A model generated the notes under the pieces. It had not been told where the DNA came from. It worked only from the letters and a program-made list of their open reading frames with translations, and ran no database searches. A stretch of DNA of 64,000 nucleotides from Curvibacter sp. PD_MW3 (GTDB taxonomy: Bacteria > Pseudomonadota > Gammaproteobacteria > Burkholderiales > Burkholderiaceae_C), in NCBI GenBank assembly GCA_002633085.1, contig NSIV01000002.1:231602-295601 (forward strand), read 5' to 3'. The number at the start of each line of letters is the position of its first letter. Position 1 is the stretch's first letter. Shown one piece after another: positions 47,954 through 58,542 of the stretch. A program made the position numbers and the translations under genes.

Positions 47954-48646
47954 ATGGCCTTGCCTGAAACCATCCGCATCCTGGTTGTCGACGACCACAC
48001 CCTGTTTCGTCGTGGCCTGATGGCCCTGCTCTCGCGCGAGCCGCAGTTCGAGGTGGTGGGCGATGCTGCTGATGCTGGCGAAGCCCTGCGCCGCGCCCAG
48101 GAACTGCAGCCCGACCTGATCCTGCTCGACAACCACCTGCCCGGCGTCCGGGGGGTGGATGCCTTGCCCTCCCTGCGCGAGGCCGCGCCCGGTGCCCGGG
48201 TGCTGATGCTCACCGTCAGCGAGGACGAACAGGACCTGGCCGATGCCCTGAAGGCAGGCGCCGCCGGCTACCTGCTCAAGACCATCGAAGGTGACGCCCT
48301 GGCCACAGCGATCCGCCACGTCATGGCCGGCGAAAGCGTGCTGGCACAGGAGATGACCAGCAAGCTGGTCGCCGCCTTCCAGGGCGCCAGCAGCGCCGTG
48401 CGTCCCGCGCCCCCCCCAACCTCGGCTACTGCTCCGACGATGCCTTCCCTGCTGGGCAGCCTGTCGCCGCGCGAGCGCGAGATCCTGCGCGGCATCGCGC
48501 GCGGTGCCAGCAACAAGGAAATCGGCCGCGAACTGGGTATTGCCGAAACCACGGTCAAGATTCATGTGCAGCACGTGCTGCGCAAGCTCGACGTGAGTTC
48601 GCGCGTCCAGGCCGCCGTGCTGGCGACCGAAAACGGCTTGACCTGA
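47954..48646 (+). CDS. narL: Response regulator NarL
   Basis: Receiver IRILVVDDHTLFRRGL; LuxR HTH LSPREREILRGIARGASNKEIGRELGIAETTVKIHVQHVLRKL. Confidence 0.94.
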   Translation: MALPETIRILVVDDHTLFRRGLMALLSREPQFEVVGDAADAGEALRRAQELQPDLILLDNHLPGVRGVDALPSLREAAPGARVLMLTVSEDEQDLADALKAGAAGYLLKTIEGDALATAIRHVMAGESVLAQEMTSKLVAAFQGASSAVRPAPPPTSATAPTMPSLLGSLSPREREILRGIARGASNKEIGRELGIAETTVKIHVQHVLRKLDVSSRVQAAVLATENGLT

Positions 48647-48667
48647 GTCGCCCATCCGGGCTATCTT

Positions 48668-48681
48668 TTGACCTGCATCAA
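48668..48681. promoter_or_regulatory. FNR-like box upstream of narK1
   Basis: TTGAC-CTGC-ATCAA, 9/10 to consensus. Confidence 0.75.
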
Positions 48682-48704
48682 ACAGGCAACGAATTCCAGT
48701 CTCA

Positions 48705-48724
48705 CATAGTTCTTTCGAACTATG
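48705..48724. promoter_or_regulatory. Perfect palindrome at predicted narK1 core promoter
   Basis: CATAGTTC-TTTC-GAACTATG, 8-bp perfect arms; lies where a class II FNR promoter -10/+1 would fall. Confidence 0.55.
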
Positions 48725-48800
48725 CCGCATCTGCCAGCGAAGGATGGCGCCCACGGCGCTTGAACCCTAGAGTCAGTCCATCCTTAAAAGGAGTATGGAC

Positions 48801-50057
48801 ATGGAAAAAAACAGACAAGCGCTATCGGTGCTGATTGCCAGCACACTGGCCTTCACCGTGTGTTTCATGGTGTGGATGATGTTCGGCGTGATCGGCATCC
48901 CGATCAAGAAGACGCTGGGCCTCAACGCTACTGAATTCGGCCTGCTCACCGCCATGCCGGTGCTGACCGGCTCGCTGATCCGTGTGCCGCTGGGCATCTG
49001 GACCGACAAGTTCGGTGGCCGCATCGTCATGACCATCCTGATGGCCATCACCGTGCCGGCCATCTGGTTGATGGCCTACGCCACGCAATATTGGCATTTC
49101 CTGGTGATCGGGCTGTTCGTCGGCCTGGCCGGCGGTTCGTTCTCGGTCGGCACCCCCTACGTGGCGCGCTGGTTCCCGAAAAACCGACAGGGCTTCGCCA
49201 TGGGTGTCTACGGCGCCGGCAACTCGGGCGCTGCGGTCAACAAGTTCATCGCCCCGGCACTGGTGGTGGCCTTCGGCTGGGCCATGGTGCCGCAAGTTTA
49301 TGCCGCCATCATGCTGGGCACGGTCCTCGTGTTCTGGTTCTTCAGCTACAGCGATCCCGCCCATCTGGTGCCCAGCAACGTCAAGTTCATGGACCAGCTC
49401 AAGGCGCTGAAAGACCCGAAAGTGCTGAAGTACTGCCAGTACTACAGCATCGTGTTCGGCGGTTATGTGGCGCTGTCGCTCTGGATGGTGCAGTACTACG
49501 TCGGCGAATACGGACTGGACATCCGCGCTGCCGCGCTCCTGGCCGCCTGCTTCTCCCTCCCCGGCGGTGTCTTGCGCGCGGTGGGCGGCTGGCTGTCAGA
49601 CAAATACGGCGCCCACAGCGTGACCTGGTGGGTGATGTGGGTGAGCTGGATCTGCCTGTTCCTGCTGAGCTACCCGCAGTTCGACTTCACCGTCGCCACC
49701 ACCAACGGTCCCAAGACCTTCCATATCGGCCTCAACGTCTACGCCTTCACCGCCTTGATGTTCATCCTGGGCATCGCCTTTGCCTTCGGCAAGGCCAGCG
49801 TGTTCAAGTACATCAGTGACGACTACACCGGCAACATCGGCACCATCAGCGGCATCGTCGGTCTGGCGGGCGGTTTGGGCGGGTTCGTGCTGCCCATCAT
49901 GTTTGGCGCGCTGGTGGACCTCACCGGCATCCGCTCCAGCGCCTTCATGCTGATGTACGGCGTGGTCTGGGTCTCGCTGATCTGGATGTACTGGACCGAA
50001 GTCCGTCGTGCTGAAGTCATGGGCGCTCATGCCAAGGACTTCAGCCTGCAAGGCTGA
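48801..50057 (+). CDS. narK1: Nitrate/nitrite MFS transporter (NarK1-type)
   Basis: MFS with FGVIGIPIKKTLGLNATEFGLLTAMPVLTGSLIRVPLGIWTDKFGGR; GxxGxxxG nitrate signature region GVYGAGNSGAAVNKFIAP. Confidence 0.93.
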   Translation: MEKNRQALSVLIASTLAFTVCFMVWMMFGVIGIPIKKTLGLNATEFGLLTAMPVLTGSLIRVPLGIWTDKFGGRIVMTILMAITVPAIWLMAYATQYWHFLVIGLFVGLAGGSFSVGTPYVARWFPKNRQGFAMGVYGAGNSGAAVNKFIAPALVVAFGWAMVPQVYAAIMLGTVLVFWFFSYSDPAHLVPSNVKFMDQLKALKDPKVLKYCQYYSIVFGGYVALSLWMVQYYVGEYGLDIRAAALLAACFSLPGGVLRAVGGWLSDKYGAHSVTWWVMWVSWICLFLLSYPQFDFTVATTNGPKTFHIGLNVYAFTALMFILGIAFAFGKASVFKYISDDYTGNIGTISGIVGLAGGLGGFVLPIMFGALVDLTGIRSSAFMLMYGVVWVSLIWMYWTEVRRAEVMGAHAKDFSLQG

Positions 50058-50086
50058 GCCTCCCCCTTCAATACCAAGGACGCAAT

Positions 50087-51727
50087 ATGAACACGACAAG
50101 CAAAGCAGTCCAGAACAGCGGCGCCGACATCACCGACTGGCGCCCCGAGGACGAACAGTTCTGGGAAAGCACCGGCAAGAAGGTCGCCTACCGCAACCTG
50201 TGGATCTCGATTCCCGCCCTGCTGTGTGGTTTCGCGGTCTGGGGCATGTGGGGCATCATCACCGTGCAGATGCTCAACCTGGGTTTTCCCTTCACCCAGG
50301 CCGAACTCTTCACGCTGACCGCCATTGCCGGCATTGCCGGGGCCACCATGCGCATCCCGGCCTCCTTTCTGATCCGTCTGGCCGGTGGTCGCAACACCAT
50401 TTTCCTGACCACGGCCATGCTACTGGCGCCGGCCATCGGCACCGGCATCGTGCTGCAGCACCCCGAGTGGCCGCTGTGGGCCTTCCAGTTGATGGCACTG
50501 TGGTGTGGCGTGGGCGGCGGCAACTTTGCCTCCAGCATGTCCAACATCAGCACCTTCTTTCCCAAGCGCCTGCAGGGCACGGCGCTGGGCCTGAACGCCG
50601 GTTTGGGCAACTTCGGCGTGACCACCATGCAGATCGTGATCCCGCTGGTGATGACCGTGCCGCTGCTGGGCGCCCTCGGTGGCGAACCCATGACGCTGGC
50701 AAAGGATAGCGGGTGGATATTCGGCAAGATTGCCGCCGGCACATCCACTTGGATCCAGAATGCCGGCTTTGCCTGGGTACTGTCGCTGGTACCGCTGTCC
50801 ATCCTGTGCTGGTTCGGCATGAACAACCTGAAGACGGTTACGCCCGACAGCGGCAACCCCATTGTTGCCTTCGCCAAGATTACCTGGCTGTATACGCTGG
50901 CCTTCATCCCCTCGATGCTCGGCCTTTATCTGTACTTGCCCAAGCCCACGGGCCTGGGTTTGATCAGCATGTGGGTGGCGATCCCATTGGACGTGGTCAG
51001 TGCCCTGCTGATCATGAAACTCGCAGCCTTCGGCCCGATGAAGGAAAACGTTGCCAAGCAGTTCGCTATTTTCAAGGACAAGCACACTTGGTCGTTGACG
51101 GCGCTGTACATCGTGACCTTCGGCTCCTTCATCGGCTTCTCGATGGCACTGCCGCTGGCAATGAAGGTGATTTTCGGCAGCACCCACGTGTTCAACCCGG
51201 CCACCAATGCCTGGGTTCATGCCAACAACCCGAACGCGCCGACCGTGCTGGCCTATGCCTGGATCGGGCCCTTCGTCGGCGCGGCCGTGCGTCCCATCGG
51301 CGGCTGGATCTCCGACAAGGTCGGCGGCTCCATCGTCACCCAGATCATCTCGGCCGTGATGGTGGCGGCCTCGGTCGCCGTGGGCTACGTGATGATGCAG
51401 GCCTACGGTTCAGCCACGCCGGAGCAGTACTTCCCCATGTTCCTGGGCCTGTTCATCGTGCTGTTCTTCGCCAGCGGCATCGGCAACGGCTCGACCTTCC
51501 GCACCATCGGCGTCATCTTCGACCGCACCCAGGCTGGCCCCGTGCTCGGCTGGACTTCGGCCATCGCTGCCTACGGCGCCTTTGTCGCACCCATTGTGAT
51601 CGGCGACCAGATCAAGGCCGGTACGCCGCAATACGCGATGTACGGCTTCGCCATTTTCTACGCCCTGTGCCTGATCCTGAACTGGTGGTTCTACCTGCGT
51701 AAGAACGCCTACGTGAAGAACCCCTGA
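50087..51727 (+). CDS. narK2: Nitrate/nitrite antiporter (NarK2-type)
   Basis: NLWISIPALLCGFAVWGMWGIITVQMLNLGFPF; GNGSTFRTIGVIF. Confidence 0.93.
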   Translation: MNTTSKAVQNSGADITDWRPEDEQFWESTGKKVAYRNLWISIPALLCGFAVWGMWGIITVQMLNLGFPFTQAELFTLTAIAGIAGATMRIPASFLIRLAGGRNTIFLTTAMLLAPAIGTGIVLQHPEWPLWAFQLMALWCGVGGGNFASSMSNISTFFPKRLQGTALGLNAGLGNFGVTTMQIVIPLVMTVPLLGALGGEPMTLAKDSGWIFGKIAAGTSTWIQNAGFAWVLSLVPLSILCWFGMNNLKTVTPDSGNPIVAFAKITWLYTLAFIPSMLGLYLYLPKPTGLGLISMWVAIPLDVVSALLIMKLAAFGPMKENVAKQFAIFKDKHTWSLTALYIVTFGSFIGFSMALPLAMKVIFGSTHVFNPATNAWVHANNPNAPTVLAYAWIGPFVGAAVRPIGGWISDKVGGSIVTQIISAVMVAASVAVGYVMMQAYGSATPEQYFPMFLGLFIVLFFASGIGNGSTFRTIGVIFDRTQAGPVLGWTSAIAAYGAFVAPIVIGDQIKAGTPQYAMYGFAIFYALCLILNWWFYLRKNAYVKNP

Positions 51728-51758
51728 ACGTACCGAACCTGATTGACTGGAGACCAAC

Positions 51759-54700
51759 ATGAGTCACTTTCTCGACCGACTGAGCTACTTCTCGCAGCCG
51801 AAGGAATCGTTCTCGAACGACCACGGCATCACCACGGGCGAAGACCGTACCTGGGAAGACGCCTACCGAGACCGCTGGGCGCACGACAAGATCGTGCGTT
51901 CCACCCACGGTGTGAACTGCACGGGCTCCTGCTCGTGGAAAATCTACGTCAAGGGCGGCATCGTTACCTGGGAAACCCAGCAGACCGACTACCCGCGCAC
52001 CCGCTGGGACATGCCCAACCACGAGCCACGCGGCTGTGCCCGCGGCGCCAGCTACAGCTGGTACCTGTACAGCGCCAATCGCGTCAAGTACCCCATGGTG
52101 CGCGGTCGCCTGCTCAAACTCTGGCGTGAAGCGCGCCTCTCAAACGACCCGGTCGATGCCTGGGCCTCGATTGCCGACAGCAATGCCAAACGCAAGGAAT
52201 ATCAAAGCGTGCGCGGCTTGGGCGGTTTCGTGCGCTCCAGCTGGGACGAGGTCAACGAGATGGTGGCCGCAGCCAACATCTACACCGTCAAGAAGCACGG
52301 CCCGGACCGCGTGATCGGCTTCTCGCCGATCCCGGCCATGTCCATGGTGTCGTATGCCGCCGGCAGCCGCTACCTGAGCCTGATGGGCGGCGTCTGCATG
52401 AGCTTCTACGACTGGTACTGCGACCTGCCGCCGGCCAGCCCGCAGATCTGGGGTGAGCAGACCGACGTGCCGGAATCGGCCGACTGGTACAACTCCAGCT
52501 ACATCATCGCCTGGGGCTCAAACGTGCCGCAAACGCGCACGCCGGATGCCCACTTCTTCACCGAAGTGCGCTACAAGGGCGCCAAGACGGTGGCCATCAC
52601 ACCCGACTACGCCGAGATCTCCAAGCTGGCCGACATCTGGATGCACCCCAAGCAGGGCACGGACGCTGCTTTGGCCATGGCCATGGGCCATGTGATCCTC
52701 AAGGAGTTTTACTTCGACAAGCGCAGCGTCTACTTCGACGACTACGCCCGCCGCTACACCGACCTGCCCATGCTGGTGATGCTCAAGGAGCAGAAAGCAC
52801 CGAGCGGCGAAACCATTCTGGTGCCGGACCGCTACGTGCGTGCCAGCGACTTCAATGGCAAGCTCGGCCAGGCCAACAACCCCGAGTGGAAAACCGTGGC
52901 CTTCAACGAGGACGGCAAGGTGGTGCTGCCCAACGGCGCCATCGGCTTCCGCTGGGGCCCGGACGGCCGTGCCGATGCCGGCCAGTGGAACCTCGAATCC
53001 AAGGAAGCGCGCCACGGCGGTGACGTCAAGCTCAAGCTCTCGGTGCTCGAAGGCGAGAACCCCAGCAGCGAGACCGCCCGGGTGGGATTCCCCTATTTCG
53101 GCGGCATTGAATCCGAGCACTTCCCGAACAACACCACAGGTGCAGCCAGCAACAACGTGCTGGTGCGCACCGTGCCGGTCCAGCGCATTGCACTGGGCAA
53201 GGAAGGCGAGAAACGCGAGGCCCTGGTGGCCACCGTGTTCGACCTGCAAGCCGCCAACTACGGCGTCGCCCGCGGCATCGCCGGCGAGCTGGCCGCCAGC
53301 AGCTTTGACGACGACACCCCCTACACCCCGGCCTGGCAGGAGAAGATCACCGGTGTGCCGCGCCAGCAGCTCATCACCGTGGCACGCCAGTTCGCCGACA
53401 ACGCCGACAAGACCAAGGGCAAGTCCATGGTCATCATCGGTGCGGCCATGAACCACTGGTACCACAGCGACATGAACTACCGCGGCGTCATCAACATGCT
53501 GATGATGTGCGGCTGTATCGGCCAGAGTGGCGGCGGTTGGGCCCACTATGTGGGTCAGGAAAAGCTGCGCCCGCAGACCGGCTGGACCGCGCTGGCCTTT
53601 GCGCTGGACTGGATCCGTCCGCCGCGCCAGATGAACTCCACCAGCTTCTTCTACGCCCACACCGACCAGTGGCGCTACGAGAAGCTCGGCATGGAAGAGG
53701 TGCTCTCGCCGCTGGCCGACAAGAAGCTGTACGGCGGCAGCATGATCGACTACAACGTGCGTGCCGAGCGCATGGGCTGGCTACCCTCTGCCCCGCAACT
53801 GCAGACCAACCCGATGCAGGTGGTGAAGGACGCCGTGGCGGCCGGCATGGACCCGAAGGACTACACGGTCAAGGGCCTGAAGGACGGCTCGCTCAAGATG
53901 AGCTGCGAAGATCCGGACCATCCGGCCAACTGGCCGCGCAACATGTTTGTCTGGCGTTCCAACATCCTGGGCTCCAGCGGCAAAGGCCATGAGTACTTCC
54001 TCAAACATTTGCTGGGCACCAGCCACGGCGTGCAGGGCAAGGACCTCGGCAAAGACGACGCCAAGCCGACCGAAGTGGTATGGCACGACCAGGCACCGGA
54101 AGGCAAGCTCGACCTGCTGGTCACGCTGGACTTCCGCATGAGCACCACCTGCCTGTACTCCGATATCGTGCTGCCCACCGCCACCTGGTACGAGAAGAAC
54201 GACCTCAACACCAGCGACATGCATCCCTTCATCCATCCGCTGTCCACTGCGGTGGACCCGGCATGGCAGAGCAAGAGCGACTGGGAAATCTACAAAGGTT
54301 TCGCCAAGAAGTTCAGCGAGCTGTGCGTCGGCCACCTCGGCGTGGAGCGCGAAATGGTGCTGTCGCCGCTGATGCACGATTCACCCGGCGAACTGGCGCA
54401 GCCTTTCGGCGTGCAGGACTGGAAGAAAGGCGAGACCGACCTCATCCCGGGCAAGACGGCACCCAACATGATGGTGGTCGAGCGCGATTACCCTAATCTG
54501 TACAAGCGCTTCACCGCCTTGGGCCCCTTGATGAACAAGGTGGGCAATGGCGGCAAGGGCATTGCTTGGAACACGCAGACTGAGGTCAAGCAGCTCGGCG
54601 AGCTCAATGGCCTAGTGAAGGCCGAAGGCGTGACCTGCGGCATGCCGAAGATCGAGACCGACATCGACGCTTGTGAAGTCGTTCTGCAACTTGCACCAGA

Positions 54701-55562
54701 GACCAATGGCCACGTGGCCGTGAAAGCCTGGGATGCTCTGAGCAAACAGACCGGGCGTGACCACAAGCACCTGGCCCTGTACCGCGAGGACGAGAAGATC
54801 CGTTTCCGTGACATCCAGGCCCAGCCGCGCAAGATCATCTCGTCGCCAACCTGGAGCGGCATCGAGAGCGAAACGGTGTCCTACAACGCCGGCTACACCA
54901 ACGTGCATGAGCTGATCCCATGGCGTACCCTGACGGGTCGCCAGCAGTTCTACATGGATCACCCGTGGATGACGGCTTTCGGTGAAAACTTCACCAGCTA
55001 CCGTCCGCCGGTGGACCTGAAGACCACTGCCGGCATCCATGGTGTCAAGTCCAACGGCAACACCGAGATCCTGCTGAACTTCATCACACCGCACCAGAAG
55101 TGGGGCATCCACTCCACTTACACAGACAACCTGATGATGCTCACGCTGAATCGCGGCGGCCCGGTGATCTGGCTGAGCGAGGACGACGCCAAGAGCGCCG
55201 GCATTGTGGACAACGATTGGGTCGAGCTGTTCAACATCAACGGTGCCATCGCGGCGCGGGCGGTGGTGAGCCAACGCGTCAACCCGGGCATGGTCATGAT
55301 GTACCACGCGCAGGAGAAGATCATCAACACCCCGGGTTCTGAGATCACCGGGGCACGCGGCGGCATCCACAACTCGGTGACACGCATCGTGTTGAAACCC
55401 ACGCACATGATCGGCGGCTACGCGCAGTTCAGCTACGGCTTCAACTACTACGGCACCATCGGCACCAACCGTGACGAATTCGTCGTGGTGCGCAAGATGA
55501 ACAAGGTGGACTGGCTGGATGGCACCGCCGCCACGTCCACCAGCACTGGCGCACACGCCTGA
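51759..55562 (+). CDS. narG: Respiratory nitrate reductase alpha subunit
   Basis: HGVNCTGSCSWKIYVKGGIVTWETQQTDYPRTRWDMPNHEPRGCARGASYSWYLYS; 1267 aa. Confidence 0.98.
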   Translation: MSHFLDRLSYFSQPKESFSNDHGITTGEDRTWEDAYRDRWAHDKIVRSTHGVNCTGSCSWKIYVKGGIVTWETQQTDYPRTRWDMPNHEPRGCARGASYSWYLYSANRVKYPMVRGRLLKLWREARLSNDPVDAWASIADSNAKRKEYQSVRGLGGFVRSSWDEVNEMVAAANIYTVKKHGPDRVIGFSPIPAMSMVSYAAGSRYLSLMGGVCMSFYDWYCDLPPASPQIWGEQTDVPESADWYNSSYIIAWGSNVPQTRTPDAHFFTEVRYKGAKTVAITPDYAEISKLADIWMHPKQGTDAALAMAMGHVILKEFYFDKRSVYFDDYARRYTDLPMLVMLKEQKAPSGETILVPDRYVRASDFNGKLGQANNPEWKTVAFNEDGKVVLPNGAIGFRWGPDGRADAGQWNLESKEARHGGDVKLKLSVLEGENPSSETARVGFPYFGGIESEHFPNNTTGAASNNVLVRTVPVQRIALGKEGEKREALVATVFDLQAANYGVARGIAGELAASSFDDDTPYTPAWQEKITGVPRQQLITVARQFADNADKTKGKSMVIIGAAMNHWYHSDMNYRGVINMLMMCGCIGQSGGGWAHYVGQEKLRPQTGWTALAFALDWIRPPRQMNSTSFFYAHTDQWRYEKLGMEEVLSPLADKKLYGGSMIDYNVRAERMGWLPSAPQLQTNPMQVVKDAVAAGMDPKDYTVKGLKDGSLKMSCEDPDHPANWPRNMFVWRSNILGSSGKGHEYFLKHLLGTSHGVQGKDLGKDDAKPTEVVWHDQAPEGKLDLLVTLDFRMSTTCLYSDIVLPTATWYEKNDLNTSDMHPFIHPLSTAVDPAWQSKSDWEIYKGFAKKFSELCVGHLGVEREMVLSPLMHDSPGELAQPFGVQDWKKGETDLIPGKTAPNMMVVERDYPNLYKRFTALGPLMNKVGNGGKGIAWNTQTEVKQLGELNGLVKAEGVTCGMPKIETDIDACEVVLQLAPETNGHVAVKAWDALSKQTGRDHKHLALYREDEKIRFRDIQAQPRKIISSPTWSGIESETVSYNAGYTNVHELIPWRTLTGRQQFYMDHPWMTAFGENFTSYRPPVDLKTTAGIHGVKSNGNTEILLNFITPHQKWGIHSTYTDNLMMLTLNRGGPVIWLSEDDAKSAGIVDNDWVELFNINGAIAARAVVSQRVNPGMVMMYHAQEKIINTPGSEITGARGGIHNSVTRIVLKPTHMIGGYAQFSYGFNYYGTIGTNRDEFVVVRKMNKVDWLDGTAATSTSTGAHA

Positions 55563-55578
55563 GACTAGGAGAACGAAC

Positions 55579-57102
55579 ATGAAAATCCGCGCTCAAATCG
55601 GCATGGTGCTCAACCTGGACAAGTGCATTGGCTGCCACACCTGTTCCGTCACCTGCAAGAACGTCTGGACCAGCCGTAAAGGCATGGAATACGCCTGGTT
55701 CAACAACGTCGAAACCAAACCCGGCATCGGTTACCCCAAGGAATGGGAAAACCAGGACAAGTGGAACGGTGGCTGGGTCCGCAAGGCCAACGGCAGCATC
55801 GAGCCGCGCCAAGGGGCCAAGTGGAAGCTGCTCATGCGCATCTTTGCCAACCCCAACCTGCCGCAGATCGACGACTATTACGAGCCCTTCACCTTCGACT
55901 ACGACCACCTGCAGTCGGCGCCGGAAATGAAGGCGGCTCCCACGGCCCGCCCGCGCAGTCTGATCACCGGGCAGCGCATGGAGAAGATCGAGTGGGGCCC
56001 GAACTGGGAAGAAATTCTCGGTGGTGAATTCAGCAAGCGCTCGAAGGACAAGAACTTCGACGACGTGCAGAAGGACATCTACGGCCAGTTCGAAAACACC
56101 TTCATGATGTACCTGCCACGCCTGTGCGAGCACTGCCTGAATCCGGCGTGCGTGGCATCGTGCCCCTCGGGCTCGATCTACAAGCGCGAGGAAGACGGCA
56201 TCGTGCTGATCGACCAGGACAAGTGCCGCGGCTGGCGCATGTGCGTCTCGGGCTGCCCCTACAAGAAAATCTACTACAACTGGGAATCAGGCAAGGCCGA
56301 GAAGTGCATCTTCTGCTACCCGCGCATTGAGGCCGGCCAGCCAACGGTCTGCTCGGAAACCTGTGTCGGCCGCATCCGCTACCTCGGTGTGCTGCTGTAT
56401 GACGCCGATCGCATCCAGGAGGCAGCCAGCGTCGAGCACGATCGTGACCTGTACCAGGCGCAGTTGGACATCTTCCTGGATCCGAACGATCCCAAGGTGA
56501 TCGAGCAGGCCCGCATTGACGGTATTCCAGATGCCTGGATGGACGCCGCCCGCAAGAGCCCGGTCTACAAGATGGCGGTGGACTGGAAGATCGCACTGCC
56601 GCTTCACCCCGAGTACCGCACCCTGCCCATGGTCTGGTATGTGCCGCCGCTCTCGCCCATCACGGCCGCCGCCAATGCCGGTGACATCGGCATCAACGGC
56701 GAGATTCCAGACGTCAAACAGTTGCGAATCCCGGTCAAGTACCTGGCCAACCTGCTGACGGCCGGCGACACCCTGCCGGTGGAACGCGCCCTGGAACGCA
56801 TGCTGGCCATGCGTGCCTACCAGCGTGAAAAACACGTCGAGGGCCGCATCAACACCACGGCGCTGCAACAGGTACAAATGACGCAAGCCGAGGTGGAGGA
56901 CATGTACCAGGTGATGGCGATTGCCAACTACGAAGACCGCTTCGTCATCCCCAGCTCGCACCGCGAGTATGCCGAGAACACCTTTGACATGCGCGGCGGT
57001 TGCGGCTTCTCGTTTGGCAATGGCTGCTCCGACGGCGCCAGCGAAACCAGCCTGTTCGGCGGCTCCAAACGTCGCACCATCCCCATCAAGGCAGGAGTCT
57101 GA
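55579..57102 (+). CDS. narH: Respiratory nitrate reductase beta subunit
   Basis: LDKCIGCHTCSVTCKNVWTSRKGMEYAWFNNVETKPG; CEHCLNPACVASCPSGSIYKREEDGIVLIDQDKCRGWRMCVSGCPYKKIYYNW. Confidence 0.98.
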   Translation: MKIRAQIGMVLNLDKCIGCHTCSVTCKNVWTSRKGMEYAWFNNVETKPGIGYPKEWENQDKWNGGWVRKANGSIEPRQGAKWKLLMRIFANPNLPQIDDYYEPFTFDYDHLQSAPEMKAAPTARPRSLITGQRMEKIEWGPNWEEILGGEFSKRSKDKNFDDVQKDIYGQFENTFMMYLPRLCEHCLNPACVASCPSGSIYKREEDGIVLIDQDKCRGWRMCVSGCPYKKIYYNWESGKAEKCIFCYPRIEAGQPTVCSETCVGRIRYLGVLLYDADRIQEAASVEHDRDLYQAQLDIFLDPNDPKVIEQARIDGIPDAWMDAARKSPVYKMAVDWKIALPLHPEYRTLPMVWYVPPLSPITAAANAGDIGINGEIPDVKQLRIPVKYLANLLTAGDTLPVERALERMLAMRAYQREKHVEGRINTTALQQVQMTQAEVEDMYQVMAIANYEDRFVIPSSHREYAENTFDMRGGCGFSFGNGCSDGASETSLFGGSKRRTIPIKAGV

Positions 57103-57104
57103 CC

Positions 57105-57794
57105 ATGGCACTCACCAATGCAACACTCAGCCTGCGGGTGCTGGCGCGCCTGCTGTCCTACCCGGATGCCGATCTGCGCGCTCACCTGCCGGAAATGCGC
57201 GACGCGCTGCACAGTGAAGCCGCCCTGGGCGCGAAGCGTCTGGCCGAGCTTGACGCTCTGATACGCAGTTTGACAGCACAAGATGCGCTGGAAGTGGAAG
57301 CTGAATACGTTCAGTTGTTCGACCGCGGTCGCGCCACATCGCTGCATCTATTCGAGCACGTGCACGGCGACTCACGCGACCGTGGCCCGGCCATGATTGA
57401 TCTGGCCAAGACCTACGAGCAAGCCGGCCTCTACCTGGCCGAGGGCGAGTTGCCCGACTACCTGCCGGTGGTGCTGGAGTTCGTCTCGACCCAGCCGCCG
57501 AAAGAAGCCCGCGACTTCCTCGGCGAGATGGCGCACATTCTCAATGCCATCTTCAGCGCGCTGGTGAAACGCCAAAGCCACTACGCCAGCGTATTGGGTG
57601 CATTGCTGGAAATCGCCGGCGAAAAAGCCCAAGCCGTCAAGGTGGCCGAGGACGAACCGCTGGACAAAAGTTGGGAAGAACCGGCTGTCTTCGGCGGCTG
57701 CTCCACGGAAGGCCAGGCCAAGCCGGGCCAGCCCCAGCCGATTCGCATCGTCAAAAACGAAGCCCAACGCCACAACGTTGCGCAAGGAGTGTGA
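57105..57794 (+). CDS. narJ: Nitrate reductase molybdenum cofactor assembly chaperone
   Basis: LFDRGRATSLHLFEHVHGDSRDRGPAMIDL. Confidence 0.96.
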   Translation: MALTNATLSLRVLARLLSYPDADLRAHLPEMRDALHSEAALGAKRLAELDALIRSLTAQDALEVEAEYVQLFDRGRATSLHLFEHVHGDSRDRGPAMIDLAKTYEQAGLYLAEGELPDYLPVVLEFVSTQPPKEARDFLGEMAHILNAIFSALVKRQSHYASVLGALLEIAGEKAQAVKVAEDEPLDKSWEEPAVFGGCSTEGQAKPGQPQPIRIVKNEAQRHNVAQGV

Positions 57795-57796
57795 TC

Positions 57797-58531
57797 ATGA
57801 GCTACCTCAACCAGTTTGTCTTCGGCATCTATCCCTACATCTGCCTCACGGTCTTCCTGCTGGGCAGCCTGATCCGCTTCGATCGCGACCAGTACACGTG
57901 GAAGAGCGACTCCTCGCAATTGCTCAAGATGGGACAGTTGCGTCTGGGCAGCAATCTGTTCCATCTGGGCATCCTGTTCCTGTTCTTCGGCCATACCGTG
58001 GGCATGCTGACGCCGCACTTCGTCTATGAGGCTTTCATGACGGCCGGTGCCAAGCAGTTGATGGCCATGGTTTCTGGCGGTCTGTTCGGTCTGCTGGGAT
58101 TCATCGGTGTCACGCTGCTGCTGCACCGTCGTCTGGCCGAGCCACGCATTCGCGCCACCTCCAAGACCAGCGACATCGTGTTGCTGATCTTGTTGTGGCT
58201 TCAGTTCGCGCTCGGTCTGGCCACCATCCCGTTGTCGGCCCAGCATCTGGACGGCGGCATGATGCTGCTGCTGGCTGAATGGGCACAGCGCATCGTCACC
58301 TTCCGTGGTGGAGCGGTGGAACTGCTGACCGAAGCCAGCTGGATCTTCAAGGCGCACATGTTCCTCGGCATGAGCATTTTCTTCATCTTCCCGTTCACGC
58401 GACTGGTTCATGTCTGGAGTGGTTTTGCCTCGGTCGCCTACCTGGTGCGCCCCTACCAGGTGGTACGCAGCCGTCGACTGAACCTGCCGGCCGGCCACAA
58501 CATGCCGCGTCGCCCAGGCGCCGGCGTCTGA
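57797..58531 (+). CDS. narI: Respiratory nitrate reductase gamma subunit
   Basis: FGIYPYICLTVFLLGSLIRFDRDQYTWKSDSSQLL; HMFLGMSIFFIFPFTRLVHVWSG. Confidence 0.97.
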   Translation: MSYLNQFVFGIYPYICLTVFLLGSLIRFDRDQYTWKSDSSQLLKMGQLRLGSNLFHLGILFLFFGHTVGMLTPHFVYEAFMTAGAKQLMAMVSGGLFGLLGFIGVTLLLHRRLAEPRIRATSKTSDIVLLILLWLQFALGLATIPLSAQHLDGGMMLLLAEWAQRIVTFRGGAVELLTEASWIFKAHMFLGMSIFFIFPFTRLVHVWSGFASVAYLVRPYQVVRSRRLNLPAGHNMPRRPGAGV

Positions 58532-58542
58532 AGGAGTACGCC

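Noticed and set aside
52518-55580. 380-aa and 322-aa minus-strand ORFs within narG
   Set aside because: Antisense to highly conserved narG; shadow ORFs.
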